From Brachybacterium kimchii (GTDB taxonomy: Bacteria; Actinomycetota; Actinomycetes; Actinomycetales; Dermabacteraceae), in contig NZ_CP097218.1 of NCBI RefSeq assembly GCF_023373525.1, positions 1,922,001-1,986,000 on the forward strand: DNA of 64,000 nucleotides. The letters are read 5' to 3'. A program made the translations under genes and the position numbers. The notes under the pieces were generated by a model. It was not told the origin of the DNA. It did not search any database and saw only the letters and a list, made by a program, of their open reading frames with translations. This document shows positions 51,624 to 59,895 of the stretch, in pieces (within the stretch, counting starts at the first letter, position 1; the number at the start of each line of letters is the position of its first letter).

Positions 51624-51994
51624 CCACGTCCGCAGCGACACGGCCCGACCTCGCCACCGCATCGAACTCGCCTCCCTGGTCGTCACCGACCCTGGTCCCA
51701 TCGGCCCGGCCACTACCGCCCACCTCTGAGAACGCGGCTCTCGGCTCCTTGCCCCGGATGGCGGAACAGTCAATAGAGCGGCGCCTACCAGCGCCTCCGC
51801 CTGGGCACTCGCGCGGGCGAGACCGCGCTTCGACACCGATGGGTCGCCGACATGGTTCTCGCACCGTGTACACCCTGCTCGTCCCTCGGACGCAGCCGGC
51901 AGGCACTCCCTGGCATACGGGCCGGGTGTGCGACCAAGTTCCCGTCGACTCCCCACAGGACGCGGCCATGTCGCCGACGACAGGCTTCGACCAG
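51624..51994. other. Intergenic stretch inside the arsenic cassette
   Basis: This stretch lies between the mycothiol-type arsenate reductase and the right tRNA-Lys fragment. I see no gene with a ribosome site or a recognisable product. No recombinase gene is present either. Confidence 0.5.
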
Positions 51995-52042
51995 GGTGGG
52001 CCCGGAGGGGATCGAACCCTCGACCCGCGGATTAAAAGTCCG
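51995..52042 (-). repeat. tRNA-Lys 3'-half fragment, right copy of a 48-base direct repeat
   Basis: It is the same tRNA-Lys(TTT) 3' half as at 48955-49002, here with the normal loop TTTTAA but with CCC in place of CCA after the acceptor. The D-arm is missing. About 85 bases further on is a 12-base tandem repeat GTTGCTGTCACC, whose first 10 bases also follow the left copy (near 49083). The two copies are 3,040 bases apart and enclose the arsenic genes. Confidence 0.85.
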
Positions 52043-52298
52043 TCCGGGCATGGACGGGAGAGACTGTCCCTGCAGGTCGTAGAATCCGGAGTGCCGCAGC
52101 GGGTCGACCGAACGCTGCCGCGTTGCTGTCACCGTTGCTGTCACCACTCTCGCAACTGCAACGTTAAGCTCCGACTGGGCCCGTCTCCCACTGCAACCGC
52201 CTCGAAGGCACAACACGCGCCCACTGAAGATCGGGAACTGCTCTGCCCGGGTGTCGGTGCCGAGTGACAGACTGACCAATGACCGAGGGGAAGAGCGG

Positions 52299-53939
52299 AT
52301 GGCACTGCCGAACACGACGTCGAAGAACGACTGGTACCGAATCCACGAGCTCGCAGAGCATGTCGCCGCAGGAAGGATCCGCGTACCGGAGTTCCAGCGC
52401 TCCTTCCGCTGGCGCCCAAAAGACGTGCTTAGTCTGTTCGACAGCATCCTGCGCGGGTATCCTTTCGGGAGCGTACTGCTCTGGCGCAGACCAGCACCCG
52501 CCGCGAGCGTGACAATCGGAGCGCTCGAGGTCGAGGCGCCCGAGCAGACGGACGCGCTCTGGGTGGTCGATGGCCAGCAGCGCATCACGAGCCTGGTCAA
52601 CGCGGTTTCAGTCGTAGCCAGCGTGGACGAGAGGTTCGCGCTTTCGTTCCTGCTCGAGGACCGCCAGTTCGTGCTCACCAAGGATGTTCGGGGCCGTCTT
52701 GCCGCCCCCGTCGCAGATCTGTTCGACTTTGGTAGAGCACTCGCGTGGATTCAGGATAACCCCGACTCCTTGCCGTATGCCCAGGACATCCAGGATGTCA
52801 CCGCGCGACTGCGGGACGTCGTAGTGCCAGCATCCATTATTGCTGAGAACGATGAGAGCGTGCTCCGCGAGGTCTTCAACCGCATCAACACTGCTGGCCG
52901 GAAGCTCAACGCCTACGAGATCTTCGACGCGATAAACAGCGCTACCGTGGACCCGGAGGGGCGACGTATCTCGACGACCGTCATCGCGGACCGTCTGGCC
53001 TCCGCCACGAGCTTCGGCCGACTCGCAGACGATGCCGTGTACCAGGCCATCCTGGTCATCCGGCACACGGACCTCACGCGCAACGTGCACACGGAGTTCA
53101 GCACCGACCGAGATATAGAGCTGGACTTCTCAGGTGACGACGAGACCGACGCCTACAAACGGGGCGAACATGCGCTCACCCTGGCGATCCGCTTTCTGCA
53201 AGAAACGGCCGGCGTCCCCCACAGCAGCTTCGTGCCCTTCCGTTTCCATCTGCTAGTGCTAGCCCGGTTCTTCGCGCATCATCCCAATGCAGAGACCCGC
53301 AACCTCCACCTGCTGAGCCGGTGGCTGTGGCGCTCTACGTCGCTCGCCGGGCCGTTAGGGTTCACCGGCTCGACTGCGACTGTGCGCCGGCTCGCAGGAA
53401 TGATCCAGCAAGACGATGAAAGCGGCTCCGTGCAAAGACTGCTCGCAGCCACAGAGCACGCAAGCGGGCTTGTCGTGCCCAGTGTTGCTGCGTTCCGGAC
53501 CAACAGCGCAACAGGGAAGATGATCCTCTCAGCGCTATGGGCCCTCGGCCCGATCGACCCGACCACAGGTGATAGGCTTTCGGCCGCCGATCTCGCCGAG
53601 GCTCTTGGAGCTGAGACGCAGCCTCGCCATGTGGCGCTGCCTTTGAGTAACAACGGCACCGGCACCAACGCTGCCAACCGGGTCATCTCGACCGTGGACC
53701 GACAGTCGTTCTTCGAGAACCTTCGTCCCGAGCATTTGGCGAGCCATCTGCTCGACGAAGCCATGCTCTCGTCGATTGAGGCGCACGGCACGGAGTTTCT
53801 CGTTGATCGTGAACAGCGTGTCGCCGATCAGGTGCGCTGTTTCCTCGCCGAGCGCACCGGCGACGGGTTCAGCACCACCCCGCCGCTTTCACAGTTCGAC
53901 CTCGACGACCTCTATGACGAAGATGGAACTTCCCTATGA
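52299..53939 (+). CDS. DUF262 protein coupled to a HipA kinase
   Basis: The 546-residue protein has an N-terminal DUF262 domain (ParB/sulfiredoxin-like fold): IRVPEFQRSFRW (residues 27-38) and VVDGQQRITSL (89-99), where the Asp-Gly-Gln-Gln-Arg motif is the proposed nucleotide/nuclease site, followed by VFNRINTAGRKLNAYEIFDAIN (192-213). The C-terminal half is helical and lacks the HNH (DUF1524) nuclease of GmrSD-type enzymes. The ATG at 52299 follows AGGGGAAGAG. The stop overlaps the ATG of the HipA gene by 4 bases. GC content is visibly lower than in the core part, suggesting transfer. Its role is unknown; defence or toxin control is inferred. Confidence 0.85.
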   Translation: MALPNTTSKNDWYRIHELAEHVAAGRIRVPEFQRSFRWRPKDVLSLFDSILRGYPFGSVLLWRRPAPAASVTIGALEVEAPEQTDALWVVDGQQRITSLVNAVSVVASVDERFALSFLLEDRQFVLTKDVRGRLAAPVADLFDFGRALAWIQDNPDSLPYAQDIQDVTARLRDVVVPASIIAENDESVLREVFNRINTAGRKLNAYEIFDAINSATVDPEGRRISTTVIADRLASATSFGRLADDAVYQAILVIRHTDLTRNVHTEFSTDRDIELDFSGDDETDAYKRGEHALTLAIRFLQETAGVPHSSFVPFRFHLLVLARFFAHHPNAETRNLHLLSRWLWRSTSLAGPLGFTGSTATVRRLAGMIQQDDESGSVQRLLAATEHASGLVVPSVAAFRTNSATGKMILSALWALGPIDPTTGDRLSAADLAEALGAETQPRHVALPLSNNGTGTNAANRVISTVDRQSFFENLRPEHLASHLLDEAMLSSIEAHGTEFLVDREQRVADQVRCFLAERTGDGFSTTPPLSQFDLDDLYDEDGTSL

Positions 53940-55159
53940 CTACCGAGGCCGTCCACGCCGTCGCGCTGAACGGGCAACGCCTCGGTTCGCTGCTCCAGCG
54001 CGGCGACGTCGCCCGGTTCGTATTCGAGGACGACTACTGGAGCGATCCTGCGCGTGGAGTGCTAGGCATGTGGTTTGAGGACAATCCTCGCCGCTCGCCC
54101 CGAGCCGCGCTCCGCTTACCCGAATGGTTCTCGAATCTGCTGCCGGAGGGCCCGCTCCGGCAGTGGATTGCCCGCGATCGCGCGGTGAGTGTCGACCGTG
54201 AACTCCAACTTCTCCTCCAGATCGGACACGACCTTCCCGGTGCCGTGACGGTCGTCCCCGACCCGCACTCCGAGGTGGATGTCCGGCACTTCGCAGAATC
54301 TCCCCGTCACGTCGAATCCCCCAGGGAGGAGAGCTTCTGGAAGTTTTCGCTAGCCGGCGTAGGGCTTAAGTTCTCCCTGCTAAAACAGGGCGATCGGCTC
54401 ACAATCCCCGCGGTAGGCGAGGCCGGCGATTGGATCGTCAAGTTCCCGGACGCCGCCTACGAGAAAGTCCCTGAGACCGAGTTCGCAACAATGTCCCTGG
54501 CCCACGCCATGGGAATCGACGTGCCCGAGATCCGGCTCGTCCACCGCGACGAGCTCCCGTGCTTACCTGATCTGATGTGGCGGAGCACCGAGAACTTGGC
54601 GTTCGCGATCAAGCGCTTCGACCGGACTGCAGGGGGCAAACGCATCCACATCGAAGACTTCGCGCAGGTCCGGGGGTTCTATCCAGAGGGCAAGTATCAG
54701 GGTTCTTTCGAGACGGTCGCGGCATTGGCATACCGGGGAGAGGACCTCGACTCACTGCAGGAGGTGATCCGGCGCCTAACCTTCAACCTGCTCGTCGGCA
54801 ACGACGATGCGCATCTGAAGAACTGGTCATTCCTCTACGCCGACCAGCGCACCCCGCGGCTCTCCCCTGCGTACGACCTCGTCTCCACTGCACCGTACAG
54901 CGACGGCGAGCTTGATATCGGCCTGAAGCTTGGCGGCACAAAGGATCCCCACCGCGTCAGGCGCGATGCTTTCGTCCGCCTCGCCACAAGGTTACAGATC
55001 GACCCTGCTGTCCTCCTCGAGGTCGTCGACGAAACCACTAACGCGTTCTTCCGGCACTGGGCAGACGGCGCCGCCAAAGCGTTCCCCGCACGCTCCCGCA
55101 CATGGATCGACGAGCACGCCCCCCAGATGCGCATTTTGCTTCGAGGCCGCAGCCGGTGA
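53936..55159 (+). CDS. HipA-family serine/threonine kinase without HipB
   Basis: The 407-residue protein has a HipA N-terminal domain (residues about 8-105, with LPEWFSNLLPEGPLRQWIA) and a HipA-C kinase domain. The Gly-rich loop is FSLAGVGLKFSLL (Ser138 matches the autophosphorylated serine of E. coli HipA, though the usual AGAQEK is changed), the ATP lysine is likely Lys169 in WIVKFPD, the catalytic loop is GNDDAHLKNWSF (289-299) and the metal Asp is Asp314 in LSPAYDLVS. All catalytic residues are present. HipA toxins phosphorylate glutamyl-tRNA synthetase or other targets and are normally paired with HipB; no HipB-like gene is here. Confidence 0.9.
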   Translation: MTTEAVHAVALNGQRLGSLLQRGDVARFVFEDDYWSDPARGVLGMWFEDNPRRSPRAALRLPEWFSNLLPEGPLRQWIARDRAVSVDRELQLLLQIGHDLPGAVTVVPDPHSEVDVRHFAESPRHVESPREESFWKFSLAGVGLKFSLLKQGDRLTIPAVGEAGDWIVKFPDAAYEKVPETEFATMSLAHAMGIDVPEIRLVHRDELPCLPDLMWRSTENLAFAIKRFDRTAGGKRIHIEDFAQVRGFYPEGKYQGSFETVAALAYRGEDLDSLQEVIRRLTFNLLVGNDDAHLKNWSFLYADQRTPRLSPAYDLVSTAPYSDGELDIGLKLGGTKDPHRVRRDAFVRLATRLQIDPAVLLEVVDETTNAFFRHWADGAAKAFPARSRTWIDEHAPQMRILLRGRSR

Positions 55160-55752
55160 GCCAAGCCTCTTTTGTGAAGCGCACTTCCTGATCTCCGAGC
55201 CGGCGTACACCTCCACGGAGTCACAGACCGACCCATTTACCGAGGGCTTTACAGATGCTTCGAAAGTCATACACGAGGCCGTCTTCGACTGTACTTAATC
55301 ATAATAGATGTCGACGACTTAGCGAAACTCACCAGAGAGTTTGACTAGGCGGGATCGGCCACCAGGAACGACGGGTTTACCCGAGAGCGCCTTGGCGCGA
55401 TAGTGATTTTTCTCAATGGCGCGCGCATTTGACTTCCCGGAATTACTGCGAGTTTTGACTCGAGGTGCGGAGTCTTTAACAGTCGAGACGGTAATGCCTC
55501 TTTCAACGTTCTACGTGCTCCCCACACTGAGCGAGCGACCGGAGGCCCGGAGCGAAGCGAGGACACGAGGGGCGCTCGCTCTGGGGCGGCGGAGCCGCCA
55601 CTTGAAGGAGTAGGGAAAGTTCTCACGGGCCAGCACTCGACGTCGAGACCGCCAATGGGCTAGTGGACGCTTACCTCGGGCCCTGTCGTCCGACAGGAAC
55701 TCCCGAGGCCAGCTTCAGACACCACCGCGATGGTGCAGCTATGAGGTTTAGG
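55160..55752. other. 593-base region between HipA and the insertion sequence
   Basis: This stretch is more AT-rich than its surroundings and has no convincing gene. It contains a hairpin GGCGGC-GGA-GCCGCC (55584-55598) and a near-palindrome CCTGTCG-TC-CGACAGG (55682-55697). It is probably the left flank of the insertion sequence plus remnants of older mobile DNA. Confidence 0.4.
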
Positions 55753-57399
55753 CCTGAGTTGGCCCTCTCTCTCGGTTGATCGCTGACTTTGACGGCATTG
55801 TCGCTGGTGGCGGCGTTGTCGGGGCTGGTGGATGACACACTAACGGTGTGGTGTTTCTACGGAAGGTGAAGACGGCGTCGGGGGCGACGGCCGTGCAGAT
55901 CGCTGAGCGGAAGGACCGCCGGGACGTGGTCCTCGAACACCTCGGCTCCGCGCACACCGAGGCGGAGCTCGCCGCGCTGATGAGCGCCGGCCGGGACAGG
56001 ATCAACGCAGGCCAAGAGGCTCTTGACCTGGGACTCTCACAGGATCCGCAATCAGCAGTGGTCCACTCCAGACGCTCCCGCCAGCTGCTTCAGACGCTCC
56101 GGTCAGCATGGAGCGACCTTGGTTTCGACGTGATCGAGGACGAGGCGTTCTTCCACCTGGTCGCTGCTCGGCTGATCGAGCCGACCTCGATGAGCGACTG
56201 CTCTCGCGTGCTCGGCGAGGTCGGCATGGATCCCGTGCACCGCTCGACGATGAAGCGCTGCCTGGCACGGGTCTCGCAGCGAGAGTATCGCGACCAGATC
56301 GCCACGAAGTGCTTCGAGCATGCCGCGACTAGCGGTGATATCTCTCTGGTGCTCTATGACGTCACCACGCTCTACTTCGAAGCGGAGTACGAGGACGAGC
56401 TGCGGAAGGTCGGCTACTCCAAGGAGCGCCGGGTGGATCCGCAGATCGTGGTCGGGCTGCTGGTGGACCGCAACGGGTTCCCGCTGGAGATCGGCTGCTT
56501 CGAGGGGAACCATGCGGAGACGAGAACGATCGTGCCGATCATCAAGCAGTTCCAGGCCCGCCACAACCTCGCGGACATGGTCGTCGTCGCCGATGCCGGG
56601 ATGCTCTCCACGACCAACCTGACCGCGCTGGACGAAGCGGGCCTGAAGTTCATCGTCGGCTCAAGACAGGTCAAGGCCCCAGGTGACCTCGCCCATCACT
56701 TCCACTGGAACGGAGACGCGTTCGAGGACGGGCAGGTGATCGACACGATCACGCCCCGTCACGGGAGCACGAGGACTGACCAGAAGCGGCACCGGCGGGA
56801 GCCGGTCTGGGATGCCGAGCAGTATCCCGGGCATTGGCGCGCCATCTGGGCGTTCTCGACGAAGCGCGCCACCCGGGACGGGCACACGCTGACCGCGCAG
56901 GAGAACCGCGCCCGCGCGGTCATCGACGGGGACGCGGCGGTGAAGTCGACCCGCTTCGTGAAGACCACGGCCGCGGGCCGCACCCTCGATGAGGCGTCCC
57001 TCGAACGAGCGCGAGGACTGGTCGGGCTGAAGGGCTACGTCACCAACATCCCCGCCAGTGTGATGCCGGCAGCGGAGGTCATCTCGAGTTACCACGACCT
57101 CTGGCACGTCGAGCAGTCATTCCGGATGAGCAAGACAGACCTCCAGGCCAGGCCCATGTTCCACCGGAAACGCGACGCGATCGAAGCCCACCTCACGATC
57201 GTCTTCACCGCGCTGGCCATCGCGCGGTTCATGCAGAGCAAGACAGGGTTCAGCATCCGCAAGATCATCCGCACACTACGACCCTTGCAGGACGTCACCA
57301 TCAGCCTCGCGGGCCAGCAGATCACCGCGAAACCAGAACTCACCGACGACGCCCGACACGTACTTGATGCACTGACACACTAAAGAGGTCCAACTCAGG
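55753..57399 (+). mobile_element. Complete IS1634-family insertion sequence
   Basis: The element is 1,647 bases long with 16-base terminal inverted repeats that match at 15 positions: left CCTGAGTTGGCCCTCT (55753-55768), right AGAGGTCCAACTCAGG (57384-57399). It holds one transposase gene. No clear target duplication is visible (TTTAGG on the left, TGCAGG on the right). The right repeat lies inside the end of the copper-binding gene at 57395-57784. Confidence 0.85.
55848..57383 (+). CDS. IS1634-family DDE transposase
   Basis: The 511-residue protein has the DDE triad of the IS4 superfamily: Asp171 in LVLYDVTTLYFEAEYEDELRKVGYSKERRVDPQIVVGLLVDRNGFPL, Asp249 in VVVADAGMLS and a late Glu in YHDLWHVEQSFRMSKTDLQARPMFH, which is the Y-R-E-K-type signature. 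It is full length and appears intact, so the element may still move. A GTG start at 55848 is used; no ATG lies near. Confidence 0.93.
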   Translation: MVFLRKVKTASGATAVQIAERKDRRDVVLEHLGSAHTEAELAALMSAGRDRINAGQEALDLGLSQDPQSAVVHSRRSRQLLQTLRSAWSDLGFDVIEDEAFFHLVAARLIEPTSMSDCSRVLGEVGMDPVHRSTMKRCLARVSQREYRDQIATKCFEHAATSGDISLVLYDVTTLYFEAEYEDELRKVGYSKERRVDPQIVVGLLVDRNGFPLEIGCFEGNHAETRTIVPIIKQFQARHNLADMVVVADAGMLSTTNLTALDEAGLKFIVGSRQVKAPGDLAHHFHWNGDAFEDGQVIDTITPRHGSTRTDQKRHRREPVWDAEQYPGHWRAIWAFSTKRATRDGHTLTAQENRARAVIDGDAAVKSTRFVKTTAAGRTLDEASLERARGLVGLKGYVTNIPASVMPAAEVISSYHDLWHVEQSFRMSKTDLQARPMFHRKRDAIEAHLTIVFTALAIARFMQSKTGFSIRKIIRTLRPLQDVTISLAGQQITAKPELTDDARHVLDALTH

Positions 57400-57784
57400 T
57401 GCAGGTCTGCTCGCAGCGACGGCAAGCCTGGGCGCAGATCTTGCAGTGTTCGTGCATTTCGGCGTGCTTCTCGCACTCCTCGGCGCAGGACTGGCACGCC
57501 GCCTGACACGCCTCGAGCAGTGCACGGTTGAGGGCGACGTTCTTACCCGTCTGACGGGAGAGGACCCGGCCGGTCGTCTCGCAGACGTCGGCGCAGTCCT
57601 GGTTCCGTCGGACGCACTGGGTCAACTCCGCCACCATTTCCTCGGCCAAGCAGGCGTCCGCGCAGGCGGTGCAGGTCTGGGCGCACTCGAAGCAGGCCTC
57701 GATGCATGCGGCGAGCTTCTGCTGGTCGATGGTGCCGAGGCCCTTCGGGTAGGTCTGAAGCATTGAGGCGACGTGATGGTTCAT
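57395..57784 (-). CDS. Four-helix-bundle copper-binding protein (Csp/DUF326-like), end altered by the IS
   Basis: The 129-residue protein is cysteine-rich, with Cys pairs placed along helices: CIEACFECAQTCTACADAC, CVRRNQDCADVC, CQAACQSCAEECEKH and CKICAQACRRCEQTC. Such proteins bind many Cu(I) ions inside a four-helix bundle and store or detoxify copper. GAAGGAG precedes the ATG at 57784. The final codon and the stop lie in the right inverted repeat of the insertion sequence, so a few C-terminal residues have been lost or replaced. No signal peptide is seen, so it is cytoplasmic. Confidence 0.88.
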   Translation of the reverse strand: MNHHVASMLQTYPKGLGTIDQQKLAACIEACFECAQTCTACADACLAEEMVAELTQCVRRNQDCADVCETTGRVLSRQTGKNVALNRALLEACQAACQSCAEECEKHAEMHEHCKICAQACRRCEQTCT

Positions 57785-57938
57785 GGTCGTGCTCCTTCTC
57801 GTTCCGAACAGACCGCGGATACCGGCCCGCTCTGACGACGGTAGCCGGGGCGTCACCAATGACGGAAGCGAGCAGACCGTTCGTTCGCAGGCAGTGCGGG
57901 CCGACTGGTCAGCGCTGTGCTCAAGAAGTCCAAACCTG

Positions 57939-57956
57939 ACCTTGAAGAGACCTTGA
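57939..57956 (+). promoter_or_regulatory. Direct repeat upstream of the YdhK gene
   Basis: ACCTTGA occurs twice with an 11-base period (57939-57945 and 57950-57956), the form expected for a response regulator of the OmpR type bound along one face of DNA. The neighbouring two-component system is the likely controller. The rest of the 57785-58004 gap is without genes. Confidence 0.35.
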
Positions 57957-58004
57957 TCTGAGGGTCGTAGGCTGGCGCAAAATGTCCTCTGACTAGGAGT
58001 AATA

Positions 58005-58589
58005 ATGCGTTCTCGTCGCTCCTTCGGCCGTCTCGCGGCCGTCGTCTTCACCGGTGCGATTGTGTTTGCCGGATGCACCGACAACGGGTCTGACGACGGT
58101 CAGACGTCCGGTGGGTCCGAAGCATCGGAGGCGTCCGATGGTGGTGGCCACGGGGGCATGGAGCACCCGATGGATGGCGGCCCTGCGCCTGAGGGGATGG
58201 TGCCTGCGGAGGATCCCGAGTTCCCAGTCGGCACAGAGGTGACGCTCACGGCGGACCACATGGAGGACATGGAGGGAGCGACAGCGACGATCTCCGGTGC
58301 CTTCGACACCACGACCTACTCGGTCAGCTTCACCCCGACCGACGGCGGCGAGCCGGTCACTGACCACAAGTGGGTCGTCCACGAGGAGCTCGAGAACCCG
58401 GGCAAGGCACCGCTGGCAGAGGGCACCGAGGTGGTCATCACCGCTGATCACATGGCGGGTATGGAGGGTGCTGAAGCCACCATCGACAGTGCCACCGAGG
58501 AGACTGTGTACATGGTCGACTACGAGGCCGACGGGATGATGATGACGAACCACAAGTGGGTCGTCGAGAGCGAGATCGAGCCTGCGTGA
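58005..58589 (+). CDS. YdhK family (DUF1541) lipoprotein
   Basis: The 194-residue protein has a lipoprotein signal with lipobox FAGC (Cys24), a Ser/Gly/Glu linker with a His/Met-rich patch (GGHGGMEHPMDGG) and two tandem DUF1541 domains. The repeated sequence is VGTEVTLTADHMEDMEGATATI and later EGTEVVITADHMAGMEGAEATI, each followed by TDHKWVV or TNHKWVV. YdhK-like proteins sit outside the membrane, often with copper resistance genes. Its TGA overlaps the next ATG (TGATG). Confidence 0.92.
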   Translation: MRSRRSFGRLAAVVFTGAIVFAGCTDNGSDDGQTSGGSEASEASDGGGHGGMEHPMDGGPAPEGMVPAEDPEFPVGTEVTLTADHMEDMEGATATISGAFDTTTYSVSFTPTDGGEPVTDHKWVVHEELENPGKAPLAEGTEVVITADHMAGMEGAEATIDSATEETVYMVDYEADGMMMTNHKWVVESEIEPA

Positions 58590-59240
58590 TGACCACCCCG
58601 TCGAGCCCTCGAAGTGCATTCGCCTCCTCCGGGGATGGGCCGCGTCGTCGCACTGGGCGGCTGCCCCGGCGATCGGTCTTGATCGGTGCTGGCTTGTTCC
58701 CGCTTGGTCGCCGGTTGCGGGACCGGCGGGTCCGAGCCCGCATCCGTCACGAGTGATCAGGAGTTGCTCCAGGAACATGGCTTCGCCGACGCGGACGCGC
58801 ACGAGATCATCGACAGGCTCGAAGCGCTCCCGGTGGCTGAACGACCGCAGGACCTGATCGCCAGCGTCACCGCGACGTCTCTTCAGCTCCAAGACGATGC
58901 AGGGCGAGAGGCCGAGCTGCCCCTTCCCGAGGACCAGTTCTACTTGTCGGTGGCCCCGTTCGTGGAGACCACCCACGAGTGCGCCTTCCACAGCCTGACC
59001 ACCTGCCGCGGGGAACTGCGCAGCCGCGAGCTCACTGTGAGCGTGGTCGACAGCGGCTCGGGCGACGTCCTTGCGGAGGGCCCTCGCACCACGCATGACA
59101 ACGGGTTCCTCGGTCTTTGGCTGCCGCGCGGGATCACCGCGGAGCTCACGTGCACCCTCGAGGACTACACAGGGACCGCGTCCATCTCGACCCAGGCGGA
59201 GGATGATCTGACCTGTCTGACCAGTCTCCAACTGACGTGA
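58589..59240 (+). pseudogene. cueP: CueP-type periplasmic copper-binding protein, signal peptide frameshifted
   Basis: From the coupled ATG at 58589 the frame gives a basic region and RRSVLIGAGLFPLG, the first half of a lipoprotein signal. The lipobox (LVAGCGTGG) and the mature protein (ELLQEHGFADADAHEIIDRLEALPVAERPQDL, CAFHSLTTCRGEL, DDLTCL) follow in another frame from about 58700. A single-base change in between explains this. A GTG at 58686 could start the second frame but would give only a stub of a signal peptide. CueP binds copper and supplies it to periplasmic superoxide dismutase in Salmonella. Confidence 0.75.
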
Positions 59241-59895
59241 GCAGGCGAAACACCCGGTCCGCCTTCTGGCACTCGGTGGTCGGCCCAGCTGGGCGGAGCG
59301 TCACACCAGGCCTGAGTCGTCGGACCACGCTCCGACTGGGCGGGAGCCTGCTCGTCCTCGCCCCCGTCCTTGCGGCGTGCAGCAATTCCTCAGATGTGGC
59401 GAGTGAGGCGAACGCCGGGTACGTCTCCGGCGATGGCGTCGTCGTCGAGATCCCCCCAGAGGGACGCGCCGATCCTCTGGCGATCCAGGGAACCACCTAC
59501 GACGGCGACGACTTCGACTCCACGGCGCTGCGCGGCGCACCCTTGGTGCTCAACATCTGGTACGCCTCGTGTCCACCATGCCGGCTCGAAGCCCCCGCGC
59601 TGAAGGCCGTGCATAGCGAATACAACGCCCGGGAGTGGCATTCATGGGCGTGAACACCCGCGACCAAGCGGGGCCGGCCGCCGCGTTCGAAACGACCTTC
59701 GGCATCACCTACCCCTCGATCCCCGATCCCGACGGAGTCGTCATCTCTTCCATGGACGGCAGCGTCTCGCCCAACGCCGTCCCCACGACTTTGATCCTGG
59801 ATGCTGAAGGACGAGTAGCCGCCCGGATCACGGGCGCGGCCAACCAGAGCACCCTCGAGAGCCTCCTGGATACCGTGCTGGCGGAGGCCGCCTGA
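59237..59895 (+). pseudogene. ResA/TlpA-type thiol-disulfide protein, frameshifted
   Basis: The first frame gives a lipoprotein signal (LGGSLLVLAPVLAACS) and the redox site WYASCPPCRLEAPALKAVHSEYN. It ends at 59653. The second frame continues with VAFMGVNTRDQAGPAAAFETTFGITYPSIPDPDGVVI, SPNAVPTTLILDAEGRVAARI and ends at 59895 next to ccdA. A one-base change near 59630 joins them. Such proteins reduce cytochrome apoproteins or copper-site cysteines outside the membrane and receive electrons from CcdA. It overlaps cueP by 4 bases. Confidence 0.8.

Noticed and set aside
52299..53939. A GmrSD-type restriction enzyme
   Set aside because: The DUF1524 HNH nuclease part is absent from both this gene and its neighbour.
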